NCBI GenBank assembly: GCA_012656075.1
Contig: JAAKBF010000125.1
Location: forward strand, 149,056 to 213,055
Length of the DNA stretch: 64,000 bases
Source of the DNA: Phytophthora hibernalis
Taxonomy: Eukaryota; Oomycota; Peronosporomycetes; Peronosporales; Peronosporaceae
Direction of reading: 5' to 3'
The notes under the pieces are model-generated. The model did not search any database. It had not been told where the DNA came from and worked only from the letters and a program-made list of their open reading frames with translations. Position numbers and translations under genes: made by a program. Positions 12,433 through 26,079 of this stretch are shown here, in pieces. Each line of letters begins with the position of its first letter. The stretch's first letter is position 1.

Positions 12433-13163
12433 ATGACAACACCCTACGTGCTCTACCTCAAAACAAAGCCTGCACACGCGCCTACATACACCAAACGCGC
12501 ACCCATCACTGCCACCACACACAACCACACACAACCACACAACCACACATACACACACGCCGCGCGCTCTACACACACTCCCTCAACCACGGGGACCGCT
12601 TTCACCCGTGGACAACAACCACCAACAATCACCTCGCACACCCGCCGATCTACCTATCGTCGCAGCACACAGCCCGTTCCCAACTGTATCCGAGCCGCCT
12701 GACGCTATAGTGGCTTCGGAGCGGGGCTAAGCTCAGTTGACGTGGCTGTCTTTGGGCGAGCTGTCTCTTCGACCACCCCCACTTCTCTCGCTCGAAGCGG
12801 ACGGTACGTCGACCACTTCTGTGGGTTCCACCACCAAGTACGCGCTGTCCACACGCGCACACACACCAACGCGTTCGGAAGCACATCCACATGTAATTGG
12901 TTGCAAGCGGGCTGCAGGTGATCGGTTCAAGGCAAAAGAAAGCGAGCAAGGATACAAAAAGACAAGACAAATCGAAGCGGAGCAACGGCCACGACCAACA
13001 AGGAACCGTAGGCTAAAGGACAAGACACAAAAGACAAAAGGTAAGACAAGTAGTGAAAAGGAAAGTGTTACTCAAGGTCAGCGAGTTTCGCAGGTGAACC
13101 GCGAAGTGCACATTTGGGATAGTGCTGTTGCCAACTGATTTTATCACAGTAACATGATCACAG

Positions 13164-13236
13164 TGGAGAAGCAGGGTATCGATCCCTGTACCTCTCGCAT
13201 GCTAAGCGAGCGCTCTACCATTTGAGCTACATCCCC
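13164..13236 (-). tRNA. tRNA-Ala (AGC), array copy 13
   Basis: Unit 12704-13507, standard 804 bp form. Confidence 0.96.
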
Positions 13237-13967
13237 ATGACAACACCCTACGTGCTCTACCTCAAAACAAAGCCTGCACACGCGCCTACATACACCAAAC
13301 GCGCACCCATCACTGCCACCACACACAACCACACACAACCACACAACCACACATACACACACGCCGCGCGCTCTACACACACTCCCTCAACCACGGGGAC
13401 CGCTTTCACCCGTGGACAACAACCACCAACAATCACCTCGCACACCCGCCGATCTACCTATCGTCGCAGCACACAGCCCGTTCCCAACTGTATCCGAGCC
13501 GCCTGACGCTATAGTGGCTTCGGAGCGGGGCTAAGCTCAGTTGACGTGGCTGTCTTTGGGCGAGCTGTCTCTTCGACCACCCCCACTTCTCTCGCTCGAA
13601 GCGGACGGTACGTCGACCACTTCTGTGGGTTCCACCACCAAGTACGCGCTGTCCACACGCGCACACACACCAACGCGTTCGGAAGCACATCCACATGTAA
13701 TTGGTTGCAAGCGGGCTGCAGGTGATCGGTTCAAGGCAAAAGAAAGCGAGCAAGGATACAAAAAGACAAGACAAATCGAAGCGGAGCAACGGCCACGACC
13801 AACAAGGAACCGTAGGCTAAAGGACAAGACACAAAAGACAAAAGGTAAGACAAGTAGTGAAAAGGAAAGTGTTACTCAAGGTCAGCGAGTTTCGCAGGTG
13901 AACCGCGAAGTGCACATTTGGGATAGTGCTGTTGCCAACTGATTTTATCACAGTAACATGATCACAG

Positions 13968-14040
13968 TGGAGAAGCAGGGTATCGATCCCTGTACCTCTC
14001 GCATGCTAAGCGAGCGCTCTACCATTTGAGCTACATCCCC
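13968..14040 (-). tRNA. tRNA-Ala (AGC), array copy 14
   Basis: Unit 13508-14311, standard 804 bp form. Confidence 0.96.
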
Positions 14041-14771
14041 ATGACAACACCCTACGTGCTCTACCTCAAAACAAAGCCTGCACACGCGCCTACATACACC
14101 AAACGCGCACCCATCACTGCCACCACACACAACCACACACAACCACACAACCACACATACACACACGCCGCGCGCTCTACACACACTCCCTCAACCACGG
14201 GGACCGCTTTCACCCGTGGACAACAACCACCAACAATCACCTCGCACACCCGCCGATCTACCTATCGTCGCAGCACACAGCCCGTTCCCAACTGTATCCG
14301 AGCCGCCTGACGCTATAGTGGCTTCGGAGCGGGGCTAAGCTCAGTTGACGTGGCTGTCTTTGGGCGAGCTGTCTCTTCGACCACCCCCACTTCTCTCGCT
14401 CGAAGCGGACGGTACGTCGACCACTTCTGTGGGTTCCACCACCAAGTACGCGCTGTCCACACGCGCACACACACCAACGCGTTCGGAAGCACATCCACAT
14501 GTAATTGGTTGCAAGCGGGCTGCAGGTGATCGGTTCAAGGCAAAAGAAAGCGAGCAAGGATACAAAAAGACAAGACAAATCGAAGCGGAGCAACGGCCAC
14601 GACCAACAAGGAACCGTAGGCTAAAGGACAAGACACAAAAGACAAAAGGTAAGACAAGTAGTGAAAAGGAAAGTGTTACTCAAGGTCAGCGAGTTTCGCA
14701 GGTGAACCGCGAAGTGCACATTTGGGATAGTGCTGTTGCCAACTGATTTTATCACAGTAACATGATCACAG

Positions 14772-14844
14772 TGGAGAAGCAGGGTATCGATCCCTGTACC
14801 TCTCGCATGCTAAGCGAGCGCTCTACCATTTGAGCTACATCCCC
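14772..14844 (-). tRNA. tRNA-Ala (AGC), array copy 15
   Basis: Unit 14312-15115, standard 804 bp form. Confidence 0.96.
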
Positions 14845-15575
14845 ATGACAACACCCTACGTGCTCTACCTCAAAACAAAGCCTGCACACGCGCCTACATA
14901 CACCAAACGCGCACCCATCACTGCCACCACACACAACCACACACAACCACACAACCACACATACACACACGCCGCGCGCTCTACACACACTCCCTCAACC
15001 ACGGGGACCGCTTTCACCCGTGGACAACAACCACCAACAATCACCTCGCACACCCGCCGATCTACCTATCGTCGCAGCACACAGCCCGTTCCCAACTGTA
15101 TCCGAGCCGCCTGACGCTATAGTGGCTTCGGAGCGGGGCTAAGCTCAGTTGACGTGGCTGTCTTTGGGCGAGCTGTCTCTTCGACCACCCCCACTTCTCT
15201 CGCTCGAAGCGGACGGTACGTCGACCACTTCTGTGGGTTCCACCACCAAGTACGCGCTGTCCACACGCGCACACACACCAACGCGTTCGGAAGCACATCC
15301 ACATGTAATTGGTTGCAAGCGGGCTGCAGGTGATCGGTTCAAGGCAAAAGAAAGCGAGCAAGGATACAAAAAGACAAGACAAATCGAAGCGGAGCAACGG
15401 CCACGACCAACAAGGAACCGTAGGCTAAAGGACAAGACACAAAAGACAAAAGGTAAGACAAGTAGTGAAAAGGAAAGTGTTACTCAAGGTCAGCGAGTTT
15501 CGCAGGTGAACCGCGAAGTGCACATTTGGGATAGTGCTGTTGCCAACTGATTTTATCACAGTAACATGATCACAG

Positions 15576-15648
15576 TGGAGAAGCAGGGTATCGATCCCTG
15601 TACCTCTCGCATGCTAAGCGAGCGCTCTACCATTTGAGCTACATCCCC
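15576..15648 (-). tRNA. tRNA-Ala (AGC), array copy 16
   Basis: Unit 15116-15919, standard 804 bp form. Confidence 0.96.
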
Positions 15649-16379
15649 ATGACAACACCCTACGTGCTCTACCTCAAAACAAAGCCTGCACACGCGCCTA
15701 CATACACCAAACGCGCACCCATCACTGCCACCACACACAACCACACACAACCACACAACCACACATACACACACGCCGCGCGCTCTACACACACTCCCTC
15801 AACCACGGGGACCGCTTTCACCCGTGGACAACAACCACCAACAATCACCTCGCACACCCGCCGATCTACCTATCGTCGCAGCACACAGCCCGTTCCCAAC
15901 TGTATCCGAGCCGCCTGACGCTATAGTGGCTTCGGAGCGGGGCTAAGCTCAGTTGACGTGGCTGTCTTTGGGCGAGCTGTCTCTTCGACCACCCCCACTT
16001 CTCTCGCTCGAAGCGGACGGTACGTCGACCACTTCTGTGGGTTCCACCACCAAGTACGCGCTGTCCACACGCGCACACACACCAACGCGTTCGGAAGCAC
16101 ATCCACATGTAATTGGTTGCAAGCGGGCTGCAGGTGATCGGTTCAAGGCAAAAGAAAGCGAGCAAGGATACAAAAAGACAAGACAAATCGAAGCGGAGCA
16201 ACGGCCACGACCAACAAGGAACCGTAGGCTAAAGGACAAGACACAAAAGACAAAAGGTAAGACAAGTAGTGAAAAGGAAAGTGTTACTCAAGGTCAGCGA
16301 GTTTCGCAGGTGAACCGCGAAGTGCACATTTGGGATAGTGCTGTTGCCAACTGATTTTATCACAGTAACATGATCACAG

Positions 16380-16452
16380 TGGAGAAGCAGGGTATCGATC
16401 CCTGTACCTCTCGCATGCTAAGCGAGCGCTCTACCATTTGAGCTACATCCCC
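16380..16452 (-). tRNA. tRNA-Ala (AGC), array copy 17
   Basis: Unit 15920-16723; last of the ten consecutive 804 bp units. Confidence 0.96.
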
Positions 16453-17183
16453 ATGACAACACCCTACGTGCTCTACCTCAAAACAAAGCCTGCACACGCG
16501 CCTACATACACCAAACGCGCACCCATCACTGCCACCACACACAACCACACACAACCACACAACCACACATACACACACGCCGCGCGCTCTACACACACTC
16601 CCTCAACCACGGGGACCGCTTTCACCCGTGGACAACAACCACCAACAATCACCTCGCACACCCGCCGATCTACCTATCGTCGCAGCACACAGCCCGTTCC
16701 CAACTGTATCCGAGCCGCCTGACGCTATAGTGGCTTCGGAGCGGGGCTAAGCTCAGTTGACGTGGCTGTCTTTGGGCGAGCTGTCTCTTCGACCACCCCC
16801 ACTTCTCTCGCTCGAAGCGGACGGTACGTCGACCACTTCTGTGGGTTCCACCACCAAGTACGCGCTGTCCACACGCGCACACACACCAACGCGTTCGGAA
16901 GCACATCCACATGTAATTGGTTGCAAGCGGGCTGCAGGTGATCGGTTCAAGGCAAAAGAAAGCGAGCAAGGATACAAAAAGACAAGACAAATCGAAGCGG
17001 AGCAACGGCCACGACCAACAAGGAACCGTAGGCTAAAGGACAAGACACAAAAGACAAAAGGTAAGACAAGTAGTGAAAAGGAAAGTGTTACTCAAGGTCA
17101 GCGAGTTTCGCAGGTGAACCGCGAAGTGCACATTTGGGATAGTGCTGTTGCCAACTGATTTTATCACAGTAACATGATCACAG

Positions 17184-17256
17184 TGGAGAAGCAGGGTATC
17201 GATCCCTGTACCTCTCGCATGCTAAGCGAGCGCTCTACCATTTGAGCTACATCCCC
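17184..17256 (-). tRNA. tRNA-Ala (AGC), array copy 18
   Basis: Unit 16724-17526 (803 bp), same acacacccctc variant as units 4 and 29. Confidence 0.96.
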
Positions 17257-17986
17257 ATGACAACACCCTACGTGCTCTACCTCAAAACAAAGCCTGCACA
17301 CGCGCCTACATACACCAAACGCGCACCCATCACTGCCACCACACACAACCACACACAACCACACAACCACACATACACACACGCCGCGCGCTCTACACAC
17401 ACCCCTCAACCACGGGGACCGCTTTCACCCGTGGACAACAACCACCAACAATCACCTCGCACACCCGCCGATCTACCTATCGTCGCAGCACACAGCCCGT
17501 TCCCAACTGTATCCGAGCCGCCTGACGCTATAGTGGCTTCGGAGCGGGGCTAAGCTCAGTTGACGTGGCTGTCTTTGGGCGAGCTGTCTCTTCGACCACC
17601 CCCACTTCTCTCGCTCGAAGCGGACGGTACGTCGACCACTTCTGTGGGTTCCACCACCAAGTACGCGCTGTCCACACGCGCACACACACCAACGCGTTCG
17701 GAAGCACATCCACATGTAATTGGTTGCAAGCGGGCTGCAGGTGATCGGTTCAAGGCAAAAGAAAGCGAGCAAGGATACAAAAAGACAAGACAAATCGAAG
17801 CGGAGCAACGGCCACGACCAACAAGGAACCGTAGGCTAAAGGACAAGACACAAAAGACAAAAGGTAAGACAAGTAGTGAAAAGGAAAGTGTTACTCAAGG
17901 TCAGCGAGTTTCGCAGGTGAACCGCGAAGTGCACATTTGGGATAGTGCTGTTGCCAACTGATTTTATCACAGTAACATGATCACAG

Positions 17987-18059
17987 TGGAGAAGCAGGGT
18001 ATCGATCCCTGTACCTCTCGCATGCTAAGCGAGCGCTCTACCATTTGAGCTACATCCCC
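17987..18059 (-). tRNA. tRNA-Ala (AGC), array copy 19
   Basis: Unit 17527-18328 (802 bp); loses GC in the gccgcgcgctc tract near 18188, as unit 24 does. Confidence 0.96.
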
Positions 18060-18788
18060 ATGACAACACCCTACGTGCTCTACCTCAAAACAAAGCCTGC
18101 ACACGCGCCTACATACACCAAACGCGCACCCATCACTGCCACCACACACAACCACACACAACCACACAACCACACATACACACACGCCGCGCTCTACACA
18201 CACTCCCTCAACCACGGGGACCGCTTTCACCCGTGGACAACAACCACCAACAATCACCTCGCACACCCGCCGATCTACCTATCGTCGCAGCACACAGCCC
18301 GTTCCCAACTGTATCCGAGCCGCCTGACGCTATAGTGGCTTCGGAGCGGGGCTAAGCTCAGTTGACGTGGCTGTCTTTGGGCGAGCTGTCTCTTCGACCA
18401 CCCCCACTTCTCTCGCTCGAAGCGGACGGTACGTCGACCACTTCTGTGGGTTCCACCACCAAGTACGCGCTGTCCACACGCGCACACACACCAACGCGTT
18501 CGGAAGCACATCCACATGTAATTGGTTGCAAGCGGGCTGCAGGTGATCGGTTCAAGGCAAAAGAAAGCGAGCAAGGATACAAAAAGACAAGACAAATCGA
18601 AGCGGAGCAACGGCCACGACCAACAAGGAACCGTAGGCTAAAGGACAAGACACAAAAGACAAAAGGTAAGACAAGTAGTGAAAAGGAAAGTGTTACTCAA
18701 GGTCAGCGAGTTTCGCAGGTGAACCGCGAAGTGCACATTTGGGATAGTGCTGTTGCCAACTGATTTTATCACAGTAACATGATCACAG

Positions 18789-18861
18789 TGGAGAAGCAGG
18801 GTATCGATCCCTGTACCTCTCGCATGCTAAGCGAGCGCTCTACCATTTGAGCTACATCCCC
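18789..18861 (-). tRNA. tRNA-Ala (AGC), array copy 20
   Basis: Unit 18329-19132, standard 804 bp form. Confidence 0.96.
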
Positions 18862-19590
18862 ATGACAACACCCTACGTGCTCTACCTCAAAACAAAGCCT
18901 GCACACGCGCCTACATACACCAAACGCGCACCCATCACTGCCACCACACACAACCACACACAACCACACAACCACACATACACACACGCCGCGCGCTCTA
19001 CACACACTCCCTCAACCACGGGGACCGCTTTCACCCGTGGACAACAACCACCAACAATCACCTCGCACACCCGCCGATCTACCTATCGTCGCAGCACACA
19101 GCCCGTTCCCAACTGTATCCGAGCCGCCTGACGCTATAGTGGCTTCGGAGCGGGGCTAAGCTCAGTTGACGTGGCTGTCTTTGGGCGAGCTGTCTCTTCG
19201 ACCACCCCCACTTCTCTCGCTCGAAGCGGACGGTACGTCGACCACTTCTGTGGGTTCCACCACCAAGTACGCGCTGTCCACACGCGCACACACAAACGCG
19301 TTCGGAAGCACATCCACATGTAATTGGTTGCAAGCGGGCTGCAGGTGATCGGTTCAAGGCAAAAGAAAGCGAGCAAGGATACAAAAAGACAAGACAAATC
19401 GAAGCGGAGCAACGGCCACGACCAACAAGGAACCGTAGGCTAAAGGACAAGACACAAAAGACAAAAGGTAAGACAAGTAGTGAAAAGGAAAGTGTTACTC
19501 AAGGTCAGCGAGTTTCGCAGGTGAACCGCGAAGTGCACATTTGGGATAGTGCTGTTGCCAACTGATTTTATCACAGTAACATGATCACAG

Positions 19591-19663
19591 TGGAGAAGCA
19601 GGGTATCGATCCCTGTACCTCTCGCATGCTAAGCGAGCGCTCTACCATTTGAGCTACATCCCC
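19591..19663 (-). tRNA. tRNA-Ala (AGC), array copy 21
   Basis: Unit 19133-19932 (800 bp): 2 bp lost in the CA tract near 19293 and CA lost near 19805 (the latter shared with unit 6). Confidence 0.96.
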
Positions 19664-20392
19664 ATGACAACACCCTACGTGCTCTACCTCAAAACAAAGC
19701 CTGCACACGCGCCTACATACACCAAACGCGCACCCATCACTGCCACCACACACAACCACACACAACCACACAACCACACATACACACACGCCGCGCGCTC
19801 TACACACTCCCTCAACCACGGGGACCGCTTTCACCCGTGGACAACAACCACCAACAATCACCTCGCACACCCGCCGATCTACCTATCGTCGCAGCACACA
19901 GCCCGTTCCCAACTGTATCCGAGCCGCCTGACGCTATAGTGGCTTCGGAGCGGGGCTAAGCTCAGTTGACGTGGCTGTCTTTGGGCGAGCTGTCTCTTCG
20001 ACCACCCCCACTTCTCTCGCTCGAAGCGGACGGTACGTCGACCACTTCTGTGGGTTCCACCACCAAGTACGCGCTGTCCACACGCGCACACACACCAACG
20101 CGTTCGGAAGCACATCCACATGTAATTGGTTGCAAGCGGGCTGCAGGTGATCGGTTCAAGGCAAAAGAAAGCGAGCAAGGATACAAAAAGACAAGACAAA
20201 TCGAAGCGGAGCAACGGCCACGACCAACAAGGAACCGTAGGCTAAAGGACAAGACACAAAAGACAAAAGGTAAGACAAGTAGTGAAAAGGAAAGTGTTAC
20301 TCAAGGTCAGCGAGTTTCGCAGGTGAACCGCGAAGTGCACATTTGGGATAGTGCTGTTGCCAACTGATTTTATCACAGTAACATGATCACAG

Positions 20393-20465
20393 TGGAGAAG
20401 CAGGGTATCGATCCCTGTACCTCTCGCATGCTAAGCGAGCGCTCTACCATTTGAGCTACATCCCC
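20393..20465 (-). tRNA. tRNA-Ala (AGC), array copy 22
   Basis: Unit 19933-20730 (798 bp, the shortest): 5 bp lost in the CA tract near 20575 and one C near 20609. Confidence 0.96.
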
Positions 20466-21186
20466 ATGACAACACCCTACGTGCTCTACCTCAAAACAAA
20501 GCCTGCACACGCGCCTACATACACCAAACGCGCACCCATCACTGCCACCACACACAACCACACACAACCACACAACACACACACACGCCGCGCGCTCTAC
20601 ACACACTCCTCAACCACGGGGACCGCTTTCACCCGTGGACAACAACCACCAACAATCACCTCGCACACCCGCCGATCTACCTATCGTCGCAGCACACAGC
20701 CCGTTCCCAACTGTATCCGAGCCGCCTGACGCTATAGTGGCTTCGGAGCGGGGCTAAGCTCAGTTGACGTGGCTGTCTTTGGGCGAGCTGTCTCTTCGAC
20801 CACCCCCACTTCTCTCGCTCGAAGCGGACGGTACGTCGACCACTTCTGTGGGTTCCACCACCAAGTACGCGCTGTCCACACGCGCACACACACGCGTTCG
20901 GAAGCACATCCACATGTAATTGGTTGCAAGCGGGCTGCAGGTGATCGGTTCAAGGCAAAAGAAAGCGAGCAAGGATACAAAAAGACAAGACAAATCGAAG
21001 CGGAGCAACGGCCACGACCAACAAGGAACCGTAGGCTAAAGGACAAGACACAAAAGACAAAAGGTAAGACAAGTAGTGAAAAGGAAAGTGTTACTCAAGG
21101 TCAGCGAGTTTCGCAGGTGAACCGCGAAGTGCACATTTGGGATAGTGCTGTTGCCAACTGATTTTATCACAGTAACATGATCACAG

Positions 21187-21259
21187 TGGAGAAGCAGGGT
21201 ATCGATCCCTGTACCTCTCGCATGCTAAGCGAGCGCTCTACCATTTGAGCTACATCCCC
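21187..21259 (-). tRNA. tRNA-Ala (AGC), array copy 23
   Basis: Unit 20731-21530 (800 bp); 4 bp lost near 20892. Confidence 0.96.
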
Positions 21260-21990
21260 ATGACAACACCCTACGTGCTCTACCTCAAAACAAAGCCTGC
21301 ACACGCGCCTACATACACCAAACGCGCACCCATCACTGCCACCACACACAACCACACACAACCACACAACCACACATACACACACGCCGCGCGCTCTACA
21401 CACACTCCCTCAACCACGGGGACCGCTTTCACCCGTGGACAACAACCACCAACAATCACCTCGCACACCCGCCGATCTACCTATCGTCGCAGCACACAGC
21501 CCGTTCCCAACTGTATCCGAGCCGCCTGACGCTATAGTGGCTTCGGAGCGGGGCTAAGCTCAGTTGACGTGGCTGTCTTTGGGCGAGCTGTCTCTTCGAC
21601 CACCCCCACTTCTCTCGCTCGAAGCGGACGGTACGTCGACCACTTCTGTGGGTTCCACCACCAAGTACGCGCTGTCCACACGCGCACACACACCAACGCG
21701 TTCGGAAGCACATCCACATGTAATTGGTTGCAAGCGGGCTGCAGGTGATCGGTTCAAGGCAAAAGAAAGCGAGCAAGGATACAAAAAGACAAGACAAATC
21801 GAAGCGGAGCAACGGCCACGACCAACAAGGAACCGTAGGCTAAAGGACAAGACACAAAAGACAAAAGGTAAGACAAGTAGTGAAAAGGAAAGTGTTACTC
21901 AAGGTCAGCGAGTTTCGCAGGTGAACCGCGAAGTGCACATTTGGGATAGTGCTGTTGCCAACTGATTTTATCACAGTAACATGATCACAG

Positions 21991-22063
21991 TGGAGAAGCA
22001 GGGTATCGATCCCTGTACCTCTCGCATGCTAAGCGAGCGCTCTACCATTTGAGCTACATCCCC
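21991..22063 (-). tRNA. tRNA-Ala (AGC), array copy 24
   Basis: Unit 21531-22332 (802 bp), same GC loss as unit 19. Confidence 0.96.
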
Positions 22064-22792
22064 ATGACAACACCCTACGTGCTCTACCTCAAAACAAAGC
22101 CTGCACACGCGCCTACATACACCAAACGCGCACCCATCACTGCCACCACACACAACCACACACAACCACACAACCACACATACACACACGCCGCGCTCTA
22201 CACACACTCCCTCAACCACGGGGACCGCTTTCACCCGTGGACAACAACCACCAACAATCACCTCGCACACCCGCCGATCTACCTATCGTCGCAGCACACA
22301 GCCCGTTCCCAACTGTATCCGAGCCGCCTGACGCTATAGTGGCTTCGGAGCGGGGCTAAGCTCAGTTGACGTGGCTGTCTTTGGGCGAGCTGTCTCTTCG
22401 ACCACCCCCACTTCTCTCGCTCGAAGCGGACGGTACGTCGACCACTTCTGTGGGTTCCACCACCAAGTACGCGCTGTCCACACGCGCACACACACCAACG
22501 CGTTCGGAAGCACATCCACATGTAATTGGTTGCAAGCGGGCTGCAGGTGATCGGTTCAAGGCAAAAGAAAGCGAGCAAGGATACAAAAAGACAAGACAAA
22601 TCGAAGCGGAGCAACGGCCACGACCAACAAGGAACCGTAGGCTAAAGGACAAGACACAAAAGACAAAAGGTAAGACAAGTAGTGAAAAGGAAAGTGTTAC
22701 TCAAGGTCAGCGAGTTTCGCAGGTGAACCGCGAAGTGCACATTTGGGATAGTGCTGTTGCCAACTGATTTTATCACAGTAACATGATCACAG

Positions 22793-22865
22793 TGGAGAAG
22801 CAGGGTATCGATCCCTGTACCTCTCGCATGCTAAGCGAGCGCTCTACCATTTGAGCTACATCCCC
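22793..22865 (-). tRNA. tRNA-Ala (AGC), array copy 25
   Basis: Unit 22333-23136, standard 804 bp form. Confidence 0.96.
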
Positions 22866-23596
22866 ATGACAACACCCTACGTGCTCTACCTCAAAACAAA
22901 GCCTGCACACGCGCCTACATACACCAAACGCGCACCCATCACTGCCACCACACACAACCACACACAACCACACAACCACACATACACACACGCCGCGCGC
23001 TCTACACACACTCCCTCAACCACGGGGACCGCTTTCACCCGTGGACAACAACCACCAACAATCACCTCGCACACCCGCCGATCTACCTATCGTCGCAGCA
23101 CACAGCCCGTTCCCAACTGTATCCGAGCCGCCTGACGCTATAGTGGCTTCGGAGCGGGGCTAAGCTCAGTTGACGTGGCTGTCTTTGGGCGAGCTGTCTC
23201 TTCGACCACCCCCACTTCTCTCGCTCGAAGCGGACGGTACGTCGACCACTTCTGTGGGTTCCACCACCAAGTACGCGCTGTCCACACGCGCACACACACC
23301 AACGCGTTCGGAAGCACATCCACATGTAATTGGTTGCAAGCGGGCTGCAGGTGATCGGTTCAAGGCAAAAGAAAGCGAGCAAGGATACAAAAAGACAAGA
23401 CAAATCGAAGCGGAGCAACGGCCACGACCAACAAGGAACCGTAGGCTAAAGGACAAGACACAAAAGACAAAAGGTAAGACAAGTAGTGAAAAGGAAAGTG
23501 TTACTCAAGGTCAGCGAGTTTCGCAGGTGAACCGCGAAGTGCACATTTGGGATAGTGCTGTTGCCAACTGATTTTATCACAGTAACATGATCACAG

Positions 23597-23669
23597 TGGA
23601 GAAGCAGGGTATCGATCCCTGTACCTCTCGCATGCTAAGCGAGCGCTCTACCATTTGAGCTACATCCCC
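23597..23669 (-). tRNA. tRNA-Ala (AGC), array copy 26
   Basis: Unit 23137-23940, standard 804 bp form. Confidence 0.96.
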
Positions 23670-24399
23670 ATGACAACACCCTACGTGCTCTACCTCAAAA
23701 CAAAGCCTGCACACGCGCCTACATACACCAAACGCGCACCCATCACTGCCACCACACACAACCACACACAACCACACAACCACACATACACACACGCCGC
23801 GCGCTCTACACACACTCCCTCAACCACGGGGACCGCTTTCACCCGTGGACAACAACCACCAACAATCACCTCGCACACCCGCCGATCTACCTATCGTCGC
23901 AGCACACAGCCCGTTCCCAACTGTATCCGAGCCGCCTGACGCTATAGTGGCTTCGGAGCGGGGCTAAGCTCAGTTGACGTGGCTGTCTTTGGGCGAGCTG
24001 TCTCTTCGACCACCCCCACTTCTCTCGCTCGAAGCGGACGGTACGTCGACCACTTCTGTGGGTTCCACCACCAAGTACGCGCTGTCCACACGCGCACACA
24101 CACCAACGCGTTCGGAAGCACATCCACATGTAATTGGTTGCAAGCGGGCTGCAGGTGATCGGTTCAAGGCAAAAGAAAGCGAGCAAGGATACAAAAGACA
24201 AGACAAATCGAAGCGGAGCAACGGCCACGACCAACAAGGAACCGTAGGCTAAAGGACAAGACACAAAAGACAAAAGGTAAGACAAGTAGTGAAAAGGAAA
24301 GTGTTACTCAAGGTCAGCGAGTTTCGCAGGTGAACCGCGAAGTGCACATTTGGGATAGTGCTGTTGCCAACTGATTTTATCACAGTAACATGATCACAG

Positions 24400-24472
24400 T
24401 GGAGAAGCAGGGTATCGATCCCTGTACCTCTCGCATGCTAAGCGAGCGCTCTACCATTTGAGCTACATCCCC
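24400..24472 (-). tRNA. tRNA-Ala (AGC), array copy 27
   Basis: Unit 23941-24743 (803 bp); lacks one A near 24193, as units 2 and 28 do. Confidence 0.96.
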
Positions 24473-25202
24473 ATGACAACACCCTACGTGCTCTACCTCA
24501 AAACAAAGCCTGCACACGCGCCTACATACACCAAACGCGCACCCATCACTGCCACCACACACAACCACACACAACCACACAACCACACATACACACACGC
24601 CGCGCGCTCTACACACACTCCCTCAACCACGGGGACCGCTTTCACCCGTGGACAACAACCACCAACAATCACCTCGCACACCCGCCGATCTACCTATCGT
24701 CGCAGCACACAGCCCGTTCCCAACTGTATCCGAGCCGCCTGACGCTATAGTGGCTTCGGAGCGGGGCTAAGCTCAGTTGACGTGGCTGTCTTTGGGCGAG
24801 CTGTCTCTTCGACCACCCCCACTTCTCTCGCTCGAAGCGGACGGTACGTCGACCACTTCTGTGGGTTCCACCACCAAGTACGCGCTGTCCACACGCGCAC
24901 ACACACCAACGCGTTCGGAAGCACATCCACATGTAATTGGTTGCAAGCGGGCTGCAGGTGATCGGTTCAAGGCAAAAGAAAGCGAGCAAGGATACAAAAG
25001 ACAAGACAAATCGAAGCGGAGCAACGGCCACGACCAACAAGGAACCGTAGGCTAAAGGACAAGACACAAAAGACAAAAGGTAAGACAAGTAGTGAAAAGG
25101 AAAGTGTTACTCAAGGTCAGCGAGTTTCGCAGGTGAACCGCGAAGTGCACATTTGGGATAGTGCTGTTGCCAACTGATTTTATCACAGTAACATGATCAC
25201 AG

Positions 25203-25275
25203 TGGAGAAGCAGGGTATCGATCCCTGTACCTCTCGCATGCTAAGCGAGCGCTCTACCATTTGAGCTACATCCCC
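25203..25275 (-). tRNA. tRNA-Ala (AGC), array copy 28
   Basis: Unit 24744-25546 (803 bp), same A loss as units 2 and 27. Confidence 0.96.
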
Positions 25276-26006
25276 ATGACAACACCCTACGTGCTCTACC
25301 TCAAAACAAAGCCTGCACACGCGCCTACATACACCAAACGCGCACCCATCACTGCCACCACACACAACCACACACAACCACACAACCACACATACACACA
25401 CGCCGCGCGCTCTACACACACTCCCTCAACCACGGGGACCGCTTTCACCCGTGGACAACAACCACCAACAATCACCTCGCACACCCGCCGATCTACCTAT
25501 CGTCGCAGCACACAGCCCGTTCCCAACTGTATCCGAGCCGCCTGACGCTATAGTGGCTTCGGAGCGGGGCTAAGCTCAGTTGACGTGGCTGTCTTTGGGC
25601 GAGCTGTCTCTTCGACCACCCCCACTTCTCTCGCTCGAAGCGGACGGTACGTCGACCACTTCTGTGGGTTCCACCACCAAGTACGCGCTGTCCACACGCG
25701 CACACACACCAACGCGTTCGGAAGCACATCCACATGTAATTGGTTGCAAGCGGGCTGCAGGTGATCGGTTCAAGGCAAAAGAAAGCGAGCAAGGATACAA
25801 AAAGACAAGACAAATCGAAGCGGAGCAACGGCCACGACCAACAAGGAACCGTAGGCTAAAGGACAAGACACAAAAGACAAAAGGTAAGACAAGTAGTGAA
25901 AAGGAAAGTGTTACTCAAGGTCAGCGAGTTTCGCAGGTGAACCGCGAAGTGCACATTTGGGATAGTGCTGTTGCCAACTGATTTTATCACAGTAACATGA
26001 TCACAG

Positions 26007-26079
26007 TGGAGAAGCAGGGTATCGATCCCTGTACCTCTCGCATGCTAAGCGAGCGCTCTACCATTTGAGCTACATCCCC
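26007..26079 (-). tRNA. tRNA-Ala (AGC), array copy 29 (last)
   Basis: Unit 25547-26349 (803 bp). The following unit is cut before its tRNA, so this is the last gene of the array. Confidence 0.96.
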
